A DNA stretch of 14,827 nt, from NCBI GenBank assembly GCA_900545755.1, contig URAG01000056.1, positions 1-14,827 of the forward strand, given 5' to 3'. The notes under the pieces are model-generated. The model worked only from the letters and a program-made list of their open reading frames with translations. It did no database searches and was not told the DNA's origin. Position numbers and translations under genes: made by a program. Positions 7,376-13,804 of the stretch are shown in pieces. How positions within the stretch are numbered: the first letter of the stretch is position 1; every line of letters begins with the position of its first letter. This DNA comes from an uncultured Cloacibacillus sp. Lineage in GTDB: Bacteria; Synergistota; Synergistia; Synergistales; Synergistaceae.

Positions 7376-9680
7376 AAACGCGGACGGGCGCGCGGGGAGA
7401 GTGCTCCGCGCGCTCGCCTCCAGCCTTACGGGCAGCGGGGCCGGCAGGAAAGCCGTCGCCGCAGCCGCCCTCCTGATCGCCGCCGCCGTCTGCGTATTGG
7501 CGGTCGCGGCGGCGACCCTCCCGATGGAACGCATACTGCGCCGCCCCTCGTCGCTCGTCGTGACAGACATGCGCGGCACGCCCCTTCGCGGCTCGCTCTC
7601 AAGCAACGGCGAATGGACGCTTCCCGTGCCGCTCTCCGAAATGGGGCGCTGGATGCCCGCCGCCGCCGTCGCGATAGAGGACAGGCGCTTCTACGCGCAC
7701 CGCGGCGTAGACTGGCTCTCGATAGCGCGCGCCGCGTGGCAGAACGTCTCGGAAGGGCGCGTCGTCTCAGGCGCTTCGACGATAACGAGCCAGGTCGTCC
7801 GCCTCGCGGAAGAACGCCCGCGCACTATTCCCAACAAATTCATCGAATTCGCGCAGGCCGCGGCGCTCGAACTCTTCCTTACGAAAAACGAAATACTCGA
7901 AATATATCTCAACAGCGTGCCCTTCGGCGGAAACACGCGCGGCGTCGAGGCCGCGGCGCGGACGTGGTTCGGCAAACCGGCGAAAAACCTCTCGCTCGCC
8001 GAGGCGGCGCTCTTCACGGCGCTGCTGCGCGGCCCCGCCTTCTACCGCCCCGACCGCCATCCCGAGCGCGCGCGCGAACTCCGCGACAGGCTCATAGACA
8101 CCCTCGCCGAGCGCGGCGTAGCGACGGAAGAAGAGGCGCGACGCGCGAAGCTCGAACCGCTTCCAACGGCGCGGCGCGACATCGCTGGGACGCGCATCCA
8201 GGCCGCGGAGATGGCCGCCAAAATGGGCGCGGCGCGCGATAACCTCGACAGATATGGGCGCTTCCGTTCGACGCTCGACGCAGACAAACAAAACCTGCTG
8301 CTCGCCGAGCTGCGCGCCGCAGTGGCGCAGACCGGCGGGGGCGTGACCGCCGCCGCCGTCCTCGTGGAAAACAAGACGGCGAAAGTGCGCGGCTACATAG
8401 GCAACGCGCGCGAAGGCACCGGCGCGGAAGCCGCGTGGGTGGACTGCGCCGCCTCGCCGCGCTCTCCGGGCTCCGCCCTCAAGCCCTTCATATACGCCCT
8501 TGCATTTGAACGCGGCCTAGCCGCGCCGGAAACAATGATAGCGGACGTGCCCGACGGCGGCGGGAGCGCCGGGGTGCGCAACTACGACCGCCTCTACCGC
8601 GGCCCCGTAACGGCGCGCGCAGCGCTCTGCGACTCCCTCAACGTACCCGCCGTGAAAATGTTCCGCGCCGCCGGGGCGGAAAACGTCCTCGGGCTCCTCC
8701 GCAGGCTCGGCTTCTCGTCGCTCACGAAAGAAGCGTCGTGGTACGGCGACAGCCTCGCCCTCGGCGGCTGCGAAGTCTCCCCGCTAGAACTCGCGCGCGC
8801 CTACCGGACGCTCGCCTCGGGCGGGCGCGACGCCCCACTCGTCTGGAACGAAGACGCGGAGGCCGAAGAAGGCGCGCCCGTCGTCTCGGAAGCCGCGGCG
8901 GCGCTCGTCCTCGACATTATGAAAGACGCGCGGCGCAGCCTCCCCACCTACGCCGGGGCCGCCAACGACGGGAAAATAGTGGCCTTCAAAACCGGGACAT
9001 CCTATGGCCTGCGCGACGCATGGACGGCGGCGGTGACACCGGAATGGACGCTCGTCGTCTGGCTGGGCGACCCCACGGGCAGGCCGCGCCCCAACCTCAC
9101 GGGGCTCACTGCGGCGGCCCCCGCCGCGGCGCGCATAATGCTCCGCCTCACGCGGAAAAACGCGCCGTGGTTCAGCCTTCCGCCATCGGTGGCGAGAAAA
9201 GAGCTCTGCCCGCTCTCCGGCGCACCGCGCGGCCAGTGGTGCCCGCAGAAAAAAGAAGGGCTCGTCATAAAAAACGTGACGGACTCAGAGCCATGCCGCC
9301 TCCACGCGCTGCGCGGCGGCGAAGTGAAAATACTCTGGCCCGAAGAGCTGGCACTCTTCTTCGCCTCCCGCGGCGCCCCGCGAAGCCCGGCGCGCCTGAC
9401 AATAACATCGCCGCGCGACGGCGCGGCCTACACGCTCTCCGAAAACTCGGGCCGCCTCGTACTCTCGTCGGCTGGGGGCGACGGCGCTGTCTACTGGTTC
9501 GCGGACGGCGAATACATAGGCGCGTCGGACGACGGGCGCGGCGCGGCGTGGACCATGACGCCGGGCGGCCACCTCATAACGGCGGCCTGCGAAGACGGAT
9601 CGACGGCAAAAGCGAGGATAGAAGTGAAAGACCCGCGCGCCCCGGCGCGTGAACTTCCGCCGCTTGAAGCGCTTGAATGA
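7362..9680 (+). CDS. pbpC: Penicillin-binding protein 1C (bifunctional glycosyltransferase/transpeptidase)
   Basis: This 772-aa inner-membrane protein has its catalytic domains in the periplasm. A single membrane anchor lies at about 30-53. The GT51 glycosyltransferase shows EDRRFYAHRGVD with catalytic Glu106, GASTITSQVVR (137-147), and KNEILEIYLN plus VPFGGNTRG (175-194). The transpeptidase shows SALK (Ser371, Lys374), SLN (425-427) and KTGTS (543-547), so both activities look intact. A BiPBP_C-type Ig-like domain (about 675-757, LTITSPRDGAAY) is diagnostic of PBP1C rather than PBP1A/1B. The ATG lies inside the end of the macroglobulin gene (14-nt overlap), so translation is probably coupled. 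PBP1C with alpha-2-macroglobulin is a recognised pair, thought to link cell-wall repair with protease defence. Only a weak AAGGTG-type ribosome site precedes the start, consistent with coupling. Confidence 0.95.
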   Translation: MTPNKNADGRAGRVLRALASSLTGSGAGRKAVAAAALLIAAAVCVLAVAAATLPMERILRRPSSLVVTDMRGTPLRGSLSSNGEWTLPVPLSEMGRWMPAAAVAIEDRRFYAHRGVDWLSIARAAWQNVSEGRVVSGASTITSQVVRLAEERPRTIPNKFIEFAQAAALELFLTKNEILEIYLNSVPFGGNTRGVEAAARTWFGKPAKNLSLAEAALFTALLRGPAFYRPDRHPERARELRDRLIDTLAERGVATEEEARRAKLEPLPTARRDIAGTRIQAAEMAAKMGAARDNLDRYGRFRSTLDADKQNLLLAELRAAVAQTGGGVTAAAVLVENKTAKVRGYIGNAREGTGAEAAWVDCAASPRSPGSALKPFIYALAFERGLAAPETMIADVPDGGGSAGVRNYDRLYRGPVTARAALCDSLNVPAVKMFRAAGAENVLGLLRRLGFSSLTKEASWYGDSLALGGCEVSPLELARAYRTLASGGRDAPLVWNEDAEAEEGAPVVSEAAAALVLDIMKDARRSLPTYAGAANDGKIVAFKTGTSYGLRDAWTAAVTPEWTLVVWLGDPTGRPRPNLTGLTAAAPAAARIMLRLTRKNAPWFSLPPSVARKELCPLSGAPRGQWCPQKKEGLVIKNVTDSEPCRLHALRGGEVKILWPEELALFFASRGAPRSPARLTITSPRDGAAYTLSENSGRLVLSSAGGDGAVYWFADGEYIGASDDGRGAAWTMTPGGHLITAACEDGSTAKARIEVKDPRAPARELPPLEALE

Positions 9681-9710
9681 CGTACGCCGCCTGACCACGC
9701 GGCGCGTACG
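9681..9710 (+). terminator. Stem-loop directly after pbpC, possible terminator or 3' stabiliser
   Basis: The left arm CGTACGCCGC (9681-9690) pairs with GCGGCGCGTACG (9699-9710) with a 2-nt bulge and an 8-nt loop. It begins at the base after the pbpC stop. No U-tract follows, so it is not a standard intrinsic terminator. It could end transcription weakly or protect the operon mRNA from 3' decay. Confidence 0.4.
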
Positions 9711-9718
9711 CTGGGAAA

Positions 9719-9748
9719 TTGCGGCGCGGCACGGAAATCGGATATAAT
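9719..9748 (+). promoter_or_regulatory. Candidate sigma-70 promoter for the CGGC-domain gene
   Basis: TTGCGG (9719-9724) and a perfect TATAAT (9743-9748) are separated by 18 bp, about 45 nt before the likely start at 9794. This suggests the gene is transcribed on its own rather than only by read-through from pbpC. Confidence 0.5.
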
Positions 9749-9793
9749 TCGGACGTATTGGACTGCCTGAAAACTTGATACGGGGGGATGAAG

Positions 9794-10225
9794 ATGGGCA
9801 TAAAATTCGTACTCATAATACAGTGCGACGCGGCGCGCCTAAGATGCAGCGGCTTCGCCTGCATGAACAGCTTCTACGGGCGCGAAGGGTTCTTCGAAGG
9901 ATGCGGCTACGGCCCGGAAGTGCGCTACATGGCGCTCACCTGCGGCGGCTGCTGCGGGACGAGCCTCGCCTCGAAACTCGAACACTTCTCCAAAAAACTC
10001 GCGCGCAACACGGACATAAAAAAAGACGAAGTCGCCGTACACCTCGCCTCCTGCATGGTCACCGACAACTACCACCACGACCGCTGCCCGCACCTCGAAT
10101 ACATCAGGGCGCTCGTCCTCAAAAAAGGCTATAAAAACATAGTCGAAGGCACCTTCAAAAGTCAAAACGCCGCCAAAAAACGCGCCGCAGGAATATACAA
10201 AGACTACGAACTGCGAAGGTTATAA
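9794..10225 (+). CDS. CGGC domain-containing protein (putative metal-binding)
   Basis: This is a 143-aa soluble protein of the CGGC family, whose function is unknown; the clustered Cys and His suggest metal or Fe-S binding. The name-giving CGGC is at residues 50-53 (LTCGGCCG). Nine Cys are seen: 11, 18, 23, 37, 50, 53, 54, 87 and 98, the last two in the segment SCMVTDNYHHDRCPH, which also has three His. I chose the ATG at 9794 because the run of six G at 9782-9787 gives a ribosome site 6 nt upstream. The ATG at 9788 would add Met-Lys but abuts the G-run. Base and codon use match the G+C-rich side, so this is the last resident gene before the composition break. Its stop is 5 nt from the stop of the convergent LysR gene. 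No signal peptide is seen. Confidence 0.85.
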   Translation: MGIKFVLIIQCDAARLRCSGFACMNSFYGREGFFEGCGYGPEVRYMALTCGGCCGTSLASKLEHFSKKLARNTDIKKDEVAVHLASCMVTDNYHHDRCPHLEYIRALVLKKGYKNIVEGTFKSQNAAKKRAAGIYKDYELRRL

Positions 10226-10230
10226 TAGGT

Positions 10231-11142
10231 TTATATGGATGAAAGGTTTTTTATGTGCTCTTGTCTGCATTTATTAATTTGCGTAATTAGCATATCTGAA
10301 ACAGTATGAATAACATCTTTGATGTGTGGTTCCGGATATTTAGGTAGAATTAAATAACAGTCACGTGGAGGGGGTGCGTCGTAAAGTCGAGATATCGTAA
10401 AACCGTCCTTACTTGCTGTATACGCTATAGAATAAGGGACAATGGCCCAGTCATCTTTTGTGTTAAAAAACTGCATCCCGAGAGATGCTATACTGACGTG
10501 TATCTTTGCCTGGTGTGGACGCCACCAGTAATCGTGCCATATATTATAATTTGGGGCAAATGTTTGGTGTATTTCATGTTCTGGTGGCAAGTCTCTAGGG
10601 TGTACCCATTTGGGCCAGATTACGCCATCGAAATTTTTATGTATCACCACGAAGTCTTCGGAAAAAAGATGTCGTGATATCAAGTCCGCATAAGGAGGAG
10701 CACTATTTGCTATTCCGATATTTGCCTCACGTTTTGCTAACAAATCGTGTACTTCCCATGAATGCTGTATTGATAATGTGAAAATATATTCTGGATGTTC
10801 GTGTAAAAAATTTGGGAAACTTTTTTTTAGAAAGAAGGAGTATATACTATCCAATATGGCAGCTGATACCTTGACACGGGGCATCTTAAATTTTAAGCAT
10901 TGGGCTTCTTGATGTAGTGTGGCCATTGTTTCGGCTATCTGTAAGAACGACTCGCCCATCTCTGATAATGTTACATTACTGTGCCCTCTGCCTCGGAAAA
11001 ATAACTTTATTCCTAACTCTTGTTCGAGCAAAGCTAGTTTCCTACTGACCGTACACTGAGATAGAGAAAGCGCCGACGCAGCTTCAGAAAGATTTCGTCG
11101 TTCTGTAATTTCCAGAAAAATTCTAATAGTATCTAAATCCAT
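10231..11142 (-). CDS. LysR-type transcriptional regulator
   Basis: This 303-aa protein has typical LTTR length. The N-terminal winged helix-turn-helix is clear: FLEITERRNLSEAASAL (9-25), then the recognition region SQCTVSRKLALLEQELG (28-44) and the wing through NVTLSEMGESFL (56-67). A linker helix leads to a two-lobed effector-binding domain (about 90-295), with the family-typical segment VHDLLAKREANIGIANS for ligand-site folding. AAGG lies near -10 relative to the ATG. It diverges from the transporter-enzyme genes across a 316-bp control region with a T-N11-A dyad, the usual arrangement for an LTTR controlling the adjacent operon and itself. The co-inducer is probably the transported amino acid or a product (inference). 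The gene is AT-rich, unlike the genes to its left, and marks the start of the foreign-looking segment. Confidence 0.93.
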   Translation of the reverse strand: MDLDTIRIFLEITERRNLSEAASALSLSQCTVSRKLALLEQELGIKLFFRGRGHSNVTLSEMGESFLQIAETMATLHQEAQCLKFKMPRVKVSAAILDSIYSFFLKKSFPNFLHEHPEYIFTLSIQHSWEVHDLLAKREANIGIANSAPPYADLISRHLFSEDFVVIHKNFDGVIWPKWVHPRDLPPEHEIHQTFAPNYNIWHDYWWRPHQAKIHVSIASLGMQFFNTKDDWAIVPYSIAYTASKDGFTISRLYDAPPPRDCYLILPKYPEPHIKDVIHTVSDMLITQINKCRQEHIKNLSSI

Positions 11143-11184
11143 TATTTTTTACCTTCAATACAATAAATTATTCTTTTATGGCAT

Positions 11185-11213
11185 ATTTTAATGCTAAATT
11201 CATCATTTTTCAA
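11185..11213 (-). promoter_or_regulatory. Candidate promoter of the LysR-type gene
   Basis: On the minus strand, TTGAAA (11213-11208), 17 bp, then TAAAAT (11190-11185): each box matches the sigma-70 consensus at five of six positions with ideal spacing. The inverted repeat GCAT-N6-ATGC (11181-11194) exactly brackets the -10 box, which would suit negative autoregulation by a bound dimer. Confidence 0.6.
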
Positions 11214-11292
11214 TATATTAAATTTATGCTATCATAATGCATAGTGATTGATTAGTTAAATTTTTATAAAAAATTATTCTGTGGTTATCCTT

Positions 11293-11309
11293 TATGTGTG
11301 CTGCACATA
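11293..11309. promoter_or_regulatory. Candidate LysR-type (T-N11-A) binding box
   Basis: TATGTG and CACATA form a perfect inverted repeat around a 5-bp centre. T at 11295 and A at 11307 are 11 bp apart, the T-N11-A signature of LTTR boxes within a dyad. It is near the middle of the divergent region and immediately upstream of the extended -10 at 11327, so it is well placed to control the symporter operon. Confidence 0.55.
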
Positions 11310-11326
11310 TTGGCTAGAAGTCATTA

Positions 11327-11335
11327 TGCTAAAAT
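11327..11335 (+). promoter_or_regulatory. Candidate extended -10 promoter of the symporter operon
   Basis: TGCTAAAAT fits TGn plus a five-of-six -10 box. The position expected for the -35 (about 11307-11312) is poor and touches the LTTR dyad, typical of promoters that need an activator. A start near 11342 would leave a leader of about 115 nt. Confidence 0.4.
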
Positions 11336-11352
11336 TTTTCACTATTTTTAAT

Positions 11353-11458
11353 GGGAGGTGAAATCTATGTGTATATAACCAAACTAAATACTTTGAAATA
11401 TTCGGTAAATTGGAGTCTAATGGTTAGTGAAGACAAAAGAACAGAGGGGGCAGCATAG
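11353..11458 (+). promoter_or_regulatory. Strong ribosome site with short leader ORF ahead of the symporter gene
   Basis: GGGAGGTGA (11353-11361) is a near-perfect Shine-Dalgarno sequence but precedes no full-length gene. The ATG at 11367 gives only Met-Cys-Ile and a stop. The overlapping GTG at 11369 opens a 29-codon frame that ends with TAG at 11456-11458, directly abutting the symporter ATG at 11459. The same frame is open from ATG 11351 (35 codons), but that start has no ribosome site. It may be a leader peptide or translational-coupling device, or decay of an older gene. The symporter itself has a good AGAGGGGG ribosome site 8 nt before its ATG. Confidence 0.35.
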
Positions 11459-12691
11459 ATGATATTTAAAAGACTAGCGTCAATGTCAATATCGGCTAAA
11501 ATTTTTATAGGTATGGTATTGGGTATTATATGTGGACTTATCATCGGAGAGCCAATGGGGCAGGTGGCGTTTGTTGGTAATATTTGGATGAACGGACTAA
11601 AAATTGCAATCGCTCCAATTGTGCTTGTTATGTTGATTTTAGGTATTGGACGGCAGCAAGATCCATGTCGTATGGGACGTGTGTCGGTAGAACTAATTAT
11701 TTATTACACATTTACTACATTTATGGCAGGGGTTCTTGCAATAATCGTTGCTAGCGTTACAAAAGCGGGCGTAGGGTTTAAGATTATAGAGTCAACAACA
11801 GAAATGCAGTCCGTAGAGATGACATTTTCAAAGTTCTTTATTAGCATGGTACCCGACAATTTCCTCGCTCCTTTAGTAGAGAACTCATTGATGCAGGTTC
11901 TGGTTTTGGGTGCAATATGCGGTGTTGTTGTGTTACGTATGAAGAATGAGAAAACCAAAGAAGCTATATTGTCTGTTTGTGAATGTTTGCAGGAGTTGCT
12001 GAATGGAATACTACGGTTGATGCTTTACGTTGCGCCTATAGGTATCTTTTGTTACATGGGCTCAATCGCTGGAACTAGTGGGACAAGTGTACTTATTTCT
12101 TTGGGTAAATTTATGGGTACTATGATAACGACAGACATTCTCCAGATCATATTAGTGTATGGTTTGATAATAGTATTGATCTTGCAACACAGAAATCCTT
12201 TTCACTATTGGAAAAATATGGTCTCTTCCTGGATAATTGCTTTTACTACGGCAAGCTCTGTATTATGTATTCCTACCAATACAGCGATTTGTACAGAAAA
12301 ATATAACTGTGATCCTGCCATAGCAAACTTTGGTATTCCGCTTGGCGCTGTGTTCAATTTTGACGGAGCTGCAATTTTTTTCCCGTGCGATATAATTTTT
12401 GCAGCACAGGCCGTTGGAATAGAATATAGCTTTGGCACATTGCTCTATATGTCCCTCATTGGCACTTTGATTGCTAGCTCTGGCGGAGGTGTTTTTGGCG
12501 GAGCTTTAGTTAAATTGATGGTAATGTGCGAGTTGTTTAGTGTACCCAATTCCATCATCACCATGATCGCTGGAACTTTCGCTATAATCGATATGTTCAT
12601 TACGGTTGTGAACATAACAGGTGATGTGGCTGGGACAACGTTAGTGGATTATTGGGATAAGAGGCGTAAAGGGCTTGCCACAAAGATATAG
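11459..12691 (+). CDS. SLC1/DAACS-family amino acid:cation symporter (SDF family)
   Basis: This 410-aa integral inner-membrane carrier is predicted to take up an amino acid with Na+ or H+. Family landmarks in order are TM1 with ISAKIFIGMVLGIICGLIIG (11-30), the HP1-like serine-rich tip TTASS (263-267), TM7 NFDGA (300-304, for NMDGT), HP2 ASSGGGVFGG (339-348), and TM8 DMFITVVNITGD. In TM8, Asp378 and Asn385/Asp389 match GltPh Asp394, Asn401 and Asp405 (substrate amino group and cation sites). The GltPh Arg397 position is Ile381 and Asp390 is Phe374. Loss of that Arg, which binds the side-chain carboxylate in Glu/Asp carriers, points to a neutral substrate. It is the first gene after the regulator and is followed 18 nt later by the fold-III PLP enzyme. 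AT-rich composition marks it as part of the cassette. Confidence 0.92.
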   Translation: MIFKRLASMSISAKIFIGMVLGIICGLIIGEPMGQVAFVGNIWMNGLKIAIAPIVLVMLILGIGRQQDPCRMGRVSVELIIYYTFTTFMAGVLAIIVASVTKAGVGFKIIESTTEMQSVEMTFSKFFISMVPDNFLAPLVENSLMQVLVLGAICGVVVLRMKNEKTKEAILSVCECLQELLNGILRLMLYVAPIGIFCYMGSIAGTSGTSVLISLGKFMGTMITTDILQIILVYGLIIVLILQHRNPFHYWKNMVSSWIIAFTTASSVLCIPTNTAICTEKYNCDPAIANFGIPLGAVFNFDGAAIFFPCDIIFAAQAVGIEYSFGTLLYMSLIGTLIASSGGGVFGGALVKLMVMCELFSVPNSIITMIAGTFAIIDMFITVVNITGDVAGTTLVDYWDKRRKGLATKI

Positions 12692-12709
12692 AAAGGGTTA
12701 AAAAATAAT

Positions 12710-13777
12710 ATGCATGTCAATCAAATACCAACACCAGCGCTCATAGTCGATTTAAACATCCTTGAGCAAAATCAAAAGCGTATGATGTCATTAGTGCAGA
12801 ATTCCGGAGCTAAACTACGGCCACACTATAAATCTAATAAGTGTATAGACATAGCACGCCTTCAGCTGGATGCAGGAGCAAAGGGAATAACATGTGCGAA
12901 ATTAGGAGAAGCGAAAGATTTAATTGAAGCAGGGATAGAAGATGTGTTAATTGCAAATCAGATTACTGATAAAGCAAAGATAGCAGAAGTTGCTGCTTTG
13001 GCTAAGTGTTGTCATTTAGGTATCGCAGTTGATTCTTTGCAAAACATCTATGATTTAGAAAGCGCTGCTGCATTCCAAGAGTCTACCATATATTGTTTTG
13101 TTGAATATGATATTGGTATGAAACGTTGTGGCGTATATACACTGGATGACTTGTATATACTAGCAAAAAACATCTCTACTTGTAAACATCTAGTTTTTGA
13201 AGGGATACAGGCATATGCTGGACAATTATCTCATGAATTAAGTAAAGAAATTCGTCAAAATGAAGGAGAAAAAATCGAACAAAAATTAAAGGAGGCAAAG
13301 GATTTTCTCGAAGAGAAGGGGATTCCAGTTAATAATATATCTGGTTGTAGTACCGCTTCTGTGCAGGATCATGCAACACTTGATACTGTATATACGGAAT
13401 TTCAAGCTGGAAGCTACATATTTATGGATGCTGCATATGGAGAACTGAAAGATCTCACCTTTGACAATTCTCTTTTTGTTTTGACTTCCGTTATTAGTAA
13501 AGCTGGTGGCAACATTATTATGGATGCAGGGCGTAAATCAGTATCCATGGATCAAAAGCCTCCCATTCTATTAGGGTACGAAAAATATCCGCTAAAGTTG
13601 TCAGAAGAACACGCAACGGTGTCAATTCCATCCATTGTGGCTGAAATTGGTAGTAAAATGAAAATTATCCCTGGACATTGCTGTACTTGTGTGAATCTTT
13701 ATGATGCAATGTATTTTACTAGAGGGGATAAAGTTGTAAATAAAGTTGTTATAACAAGTCGCGGTAAATCACAGTGA
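12710..13777 (+). CDS. DSD1/D-threonine aldolase-family fold-III PLP enzyme
   Basis: This 355-aa cytosolic enzyme has the family's typical length. The family acts on D-beta-hydroxy amino acids: D-serine or D-threo-3-hydroxyaspartate dehydratases and D-threonine aldolases. An alanine-racemase-like barrel begins TPALIVDLNILEQN (8-21). RPHYKSNK holds the Schiff-base Lys41. YDIGMKRCG (133-141) and SGCSTAS (211-217) are the phosphate-side loops. EFQAGSYIFMD (230-240) and MDAGRKSVSMD (271-281) follow. The C-terminal domain has SEEHA (298-302) and PGHCCTCVN, with His323 and Cys325 as the probable metal ligands. An H-x-C pair is reported for DSD1-type dehydratases, so elimination to a keto acid is somewhat favoured over retro-aldol cleavage. 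The ribosome site (AAAGGG) is modest. It is co-transcribed with the symporter and the L-threonine aldolase-like gene. Confidence 0.88.
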   Translation: MHVNQIPTPALIVDLNILEQNQKRMMSLVQNSGAKLRPHYKSNKCIDIARLQLDAGAKGITCAKLGEAKDLIEAGIEDVLIANQITDKAKIAEVAALAKCCHLGIAVDSLQNIYDLESAAAFQESTIYCFVEYDIGMKRCGVYTLDDLYILAKNISTCKHLVFEGIQAYAGQLSHELSKEIRQNEGEKIEQKLKEAKDFLEEKGIPVNNISGCSTASVQDHATLDTVYTEFQAGSYIFMDAAYGELKDLTFDNSLFVLTSVISKAGGNIIMDAGRKSVSMDQKPPILLGYEKYPLKLSEEHATVSIPSIVAEIGSKMKIIPGHCCTCVNLYDAMYFTRGDKVVNKVVITSRGKSQ

Positions 13778-13804
13778 TGAACATCATAGCGGAGGGTAAA
13801 TAAT

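Larger units (their letters stand above)
11143..11458. other. Divergent control region between lysR-type gene and symporter operon
   Basis: This 316-bp, very AT-rich stretch has no full-size gene. Within it I see the LysR-gene promoter, two inverted repeats (GCAT-N6-ATGC at 11181-11194 and TATGC-N9-GCATA at 11225-11243), an LTTR-type dyad (11293-11309), an extended -10 for the symporter operon, and a possible short leader ORF. Three copies of ATGCTA occur at 11191, 11226 and 11326. Each is entered or discussed separately. Confidence 0.7.

Noticed and set aside
8738..9652. Plus-strand 304-codon frame inside pbpC
   Set aside because: It is an out-of-frame Arg-rich shadow; the pbpC frame contains the SxN and KTG motifs across the same bases.
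10200..10260. tRNA-type attachment site or integrase scar at the composition break
   Set aside because: No tRNA 3' end, integrase or clean long direct repeat is visible; only short imperfect AT-rich repeats are present.
12710..13777. Alanine racemase
   Set aside because: The fold is shared, but the RPHYK lysine context, the EEHA segment and the C-terminal H-x-C metal motif are those of the DSD1/D-threonine aldolase family.
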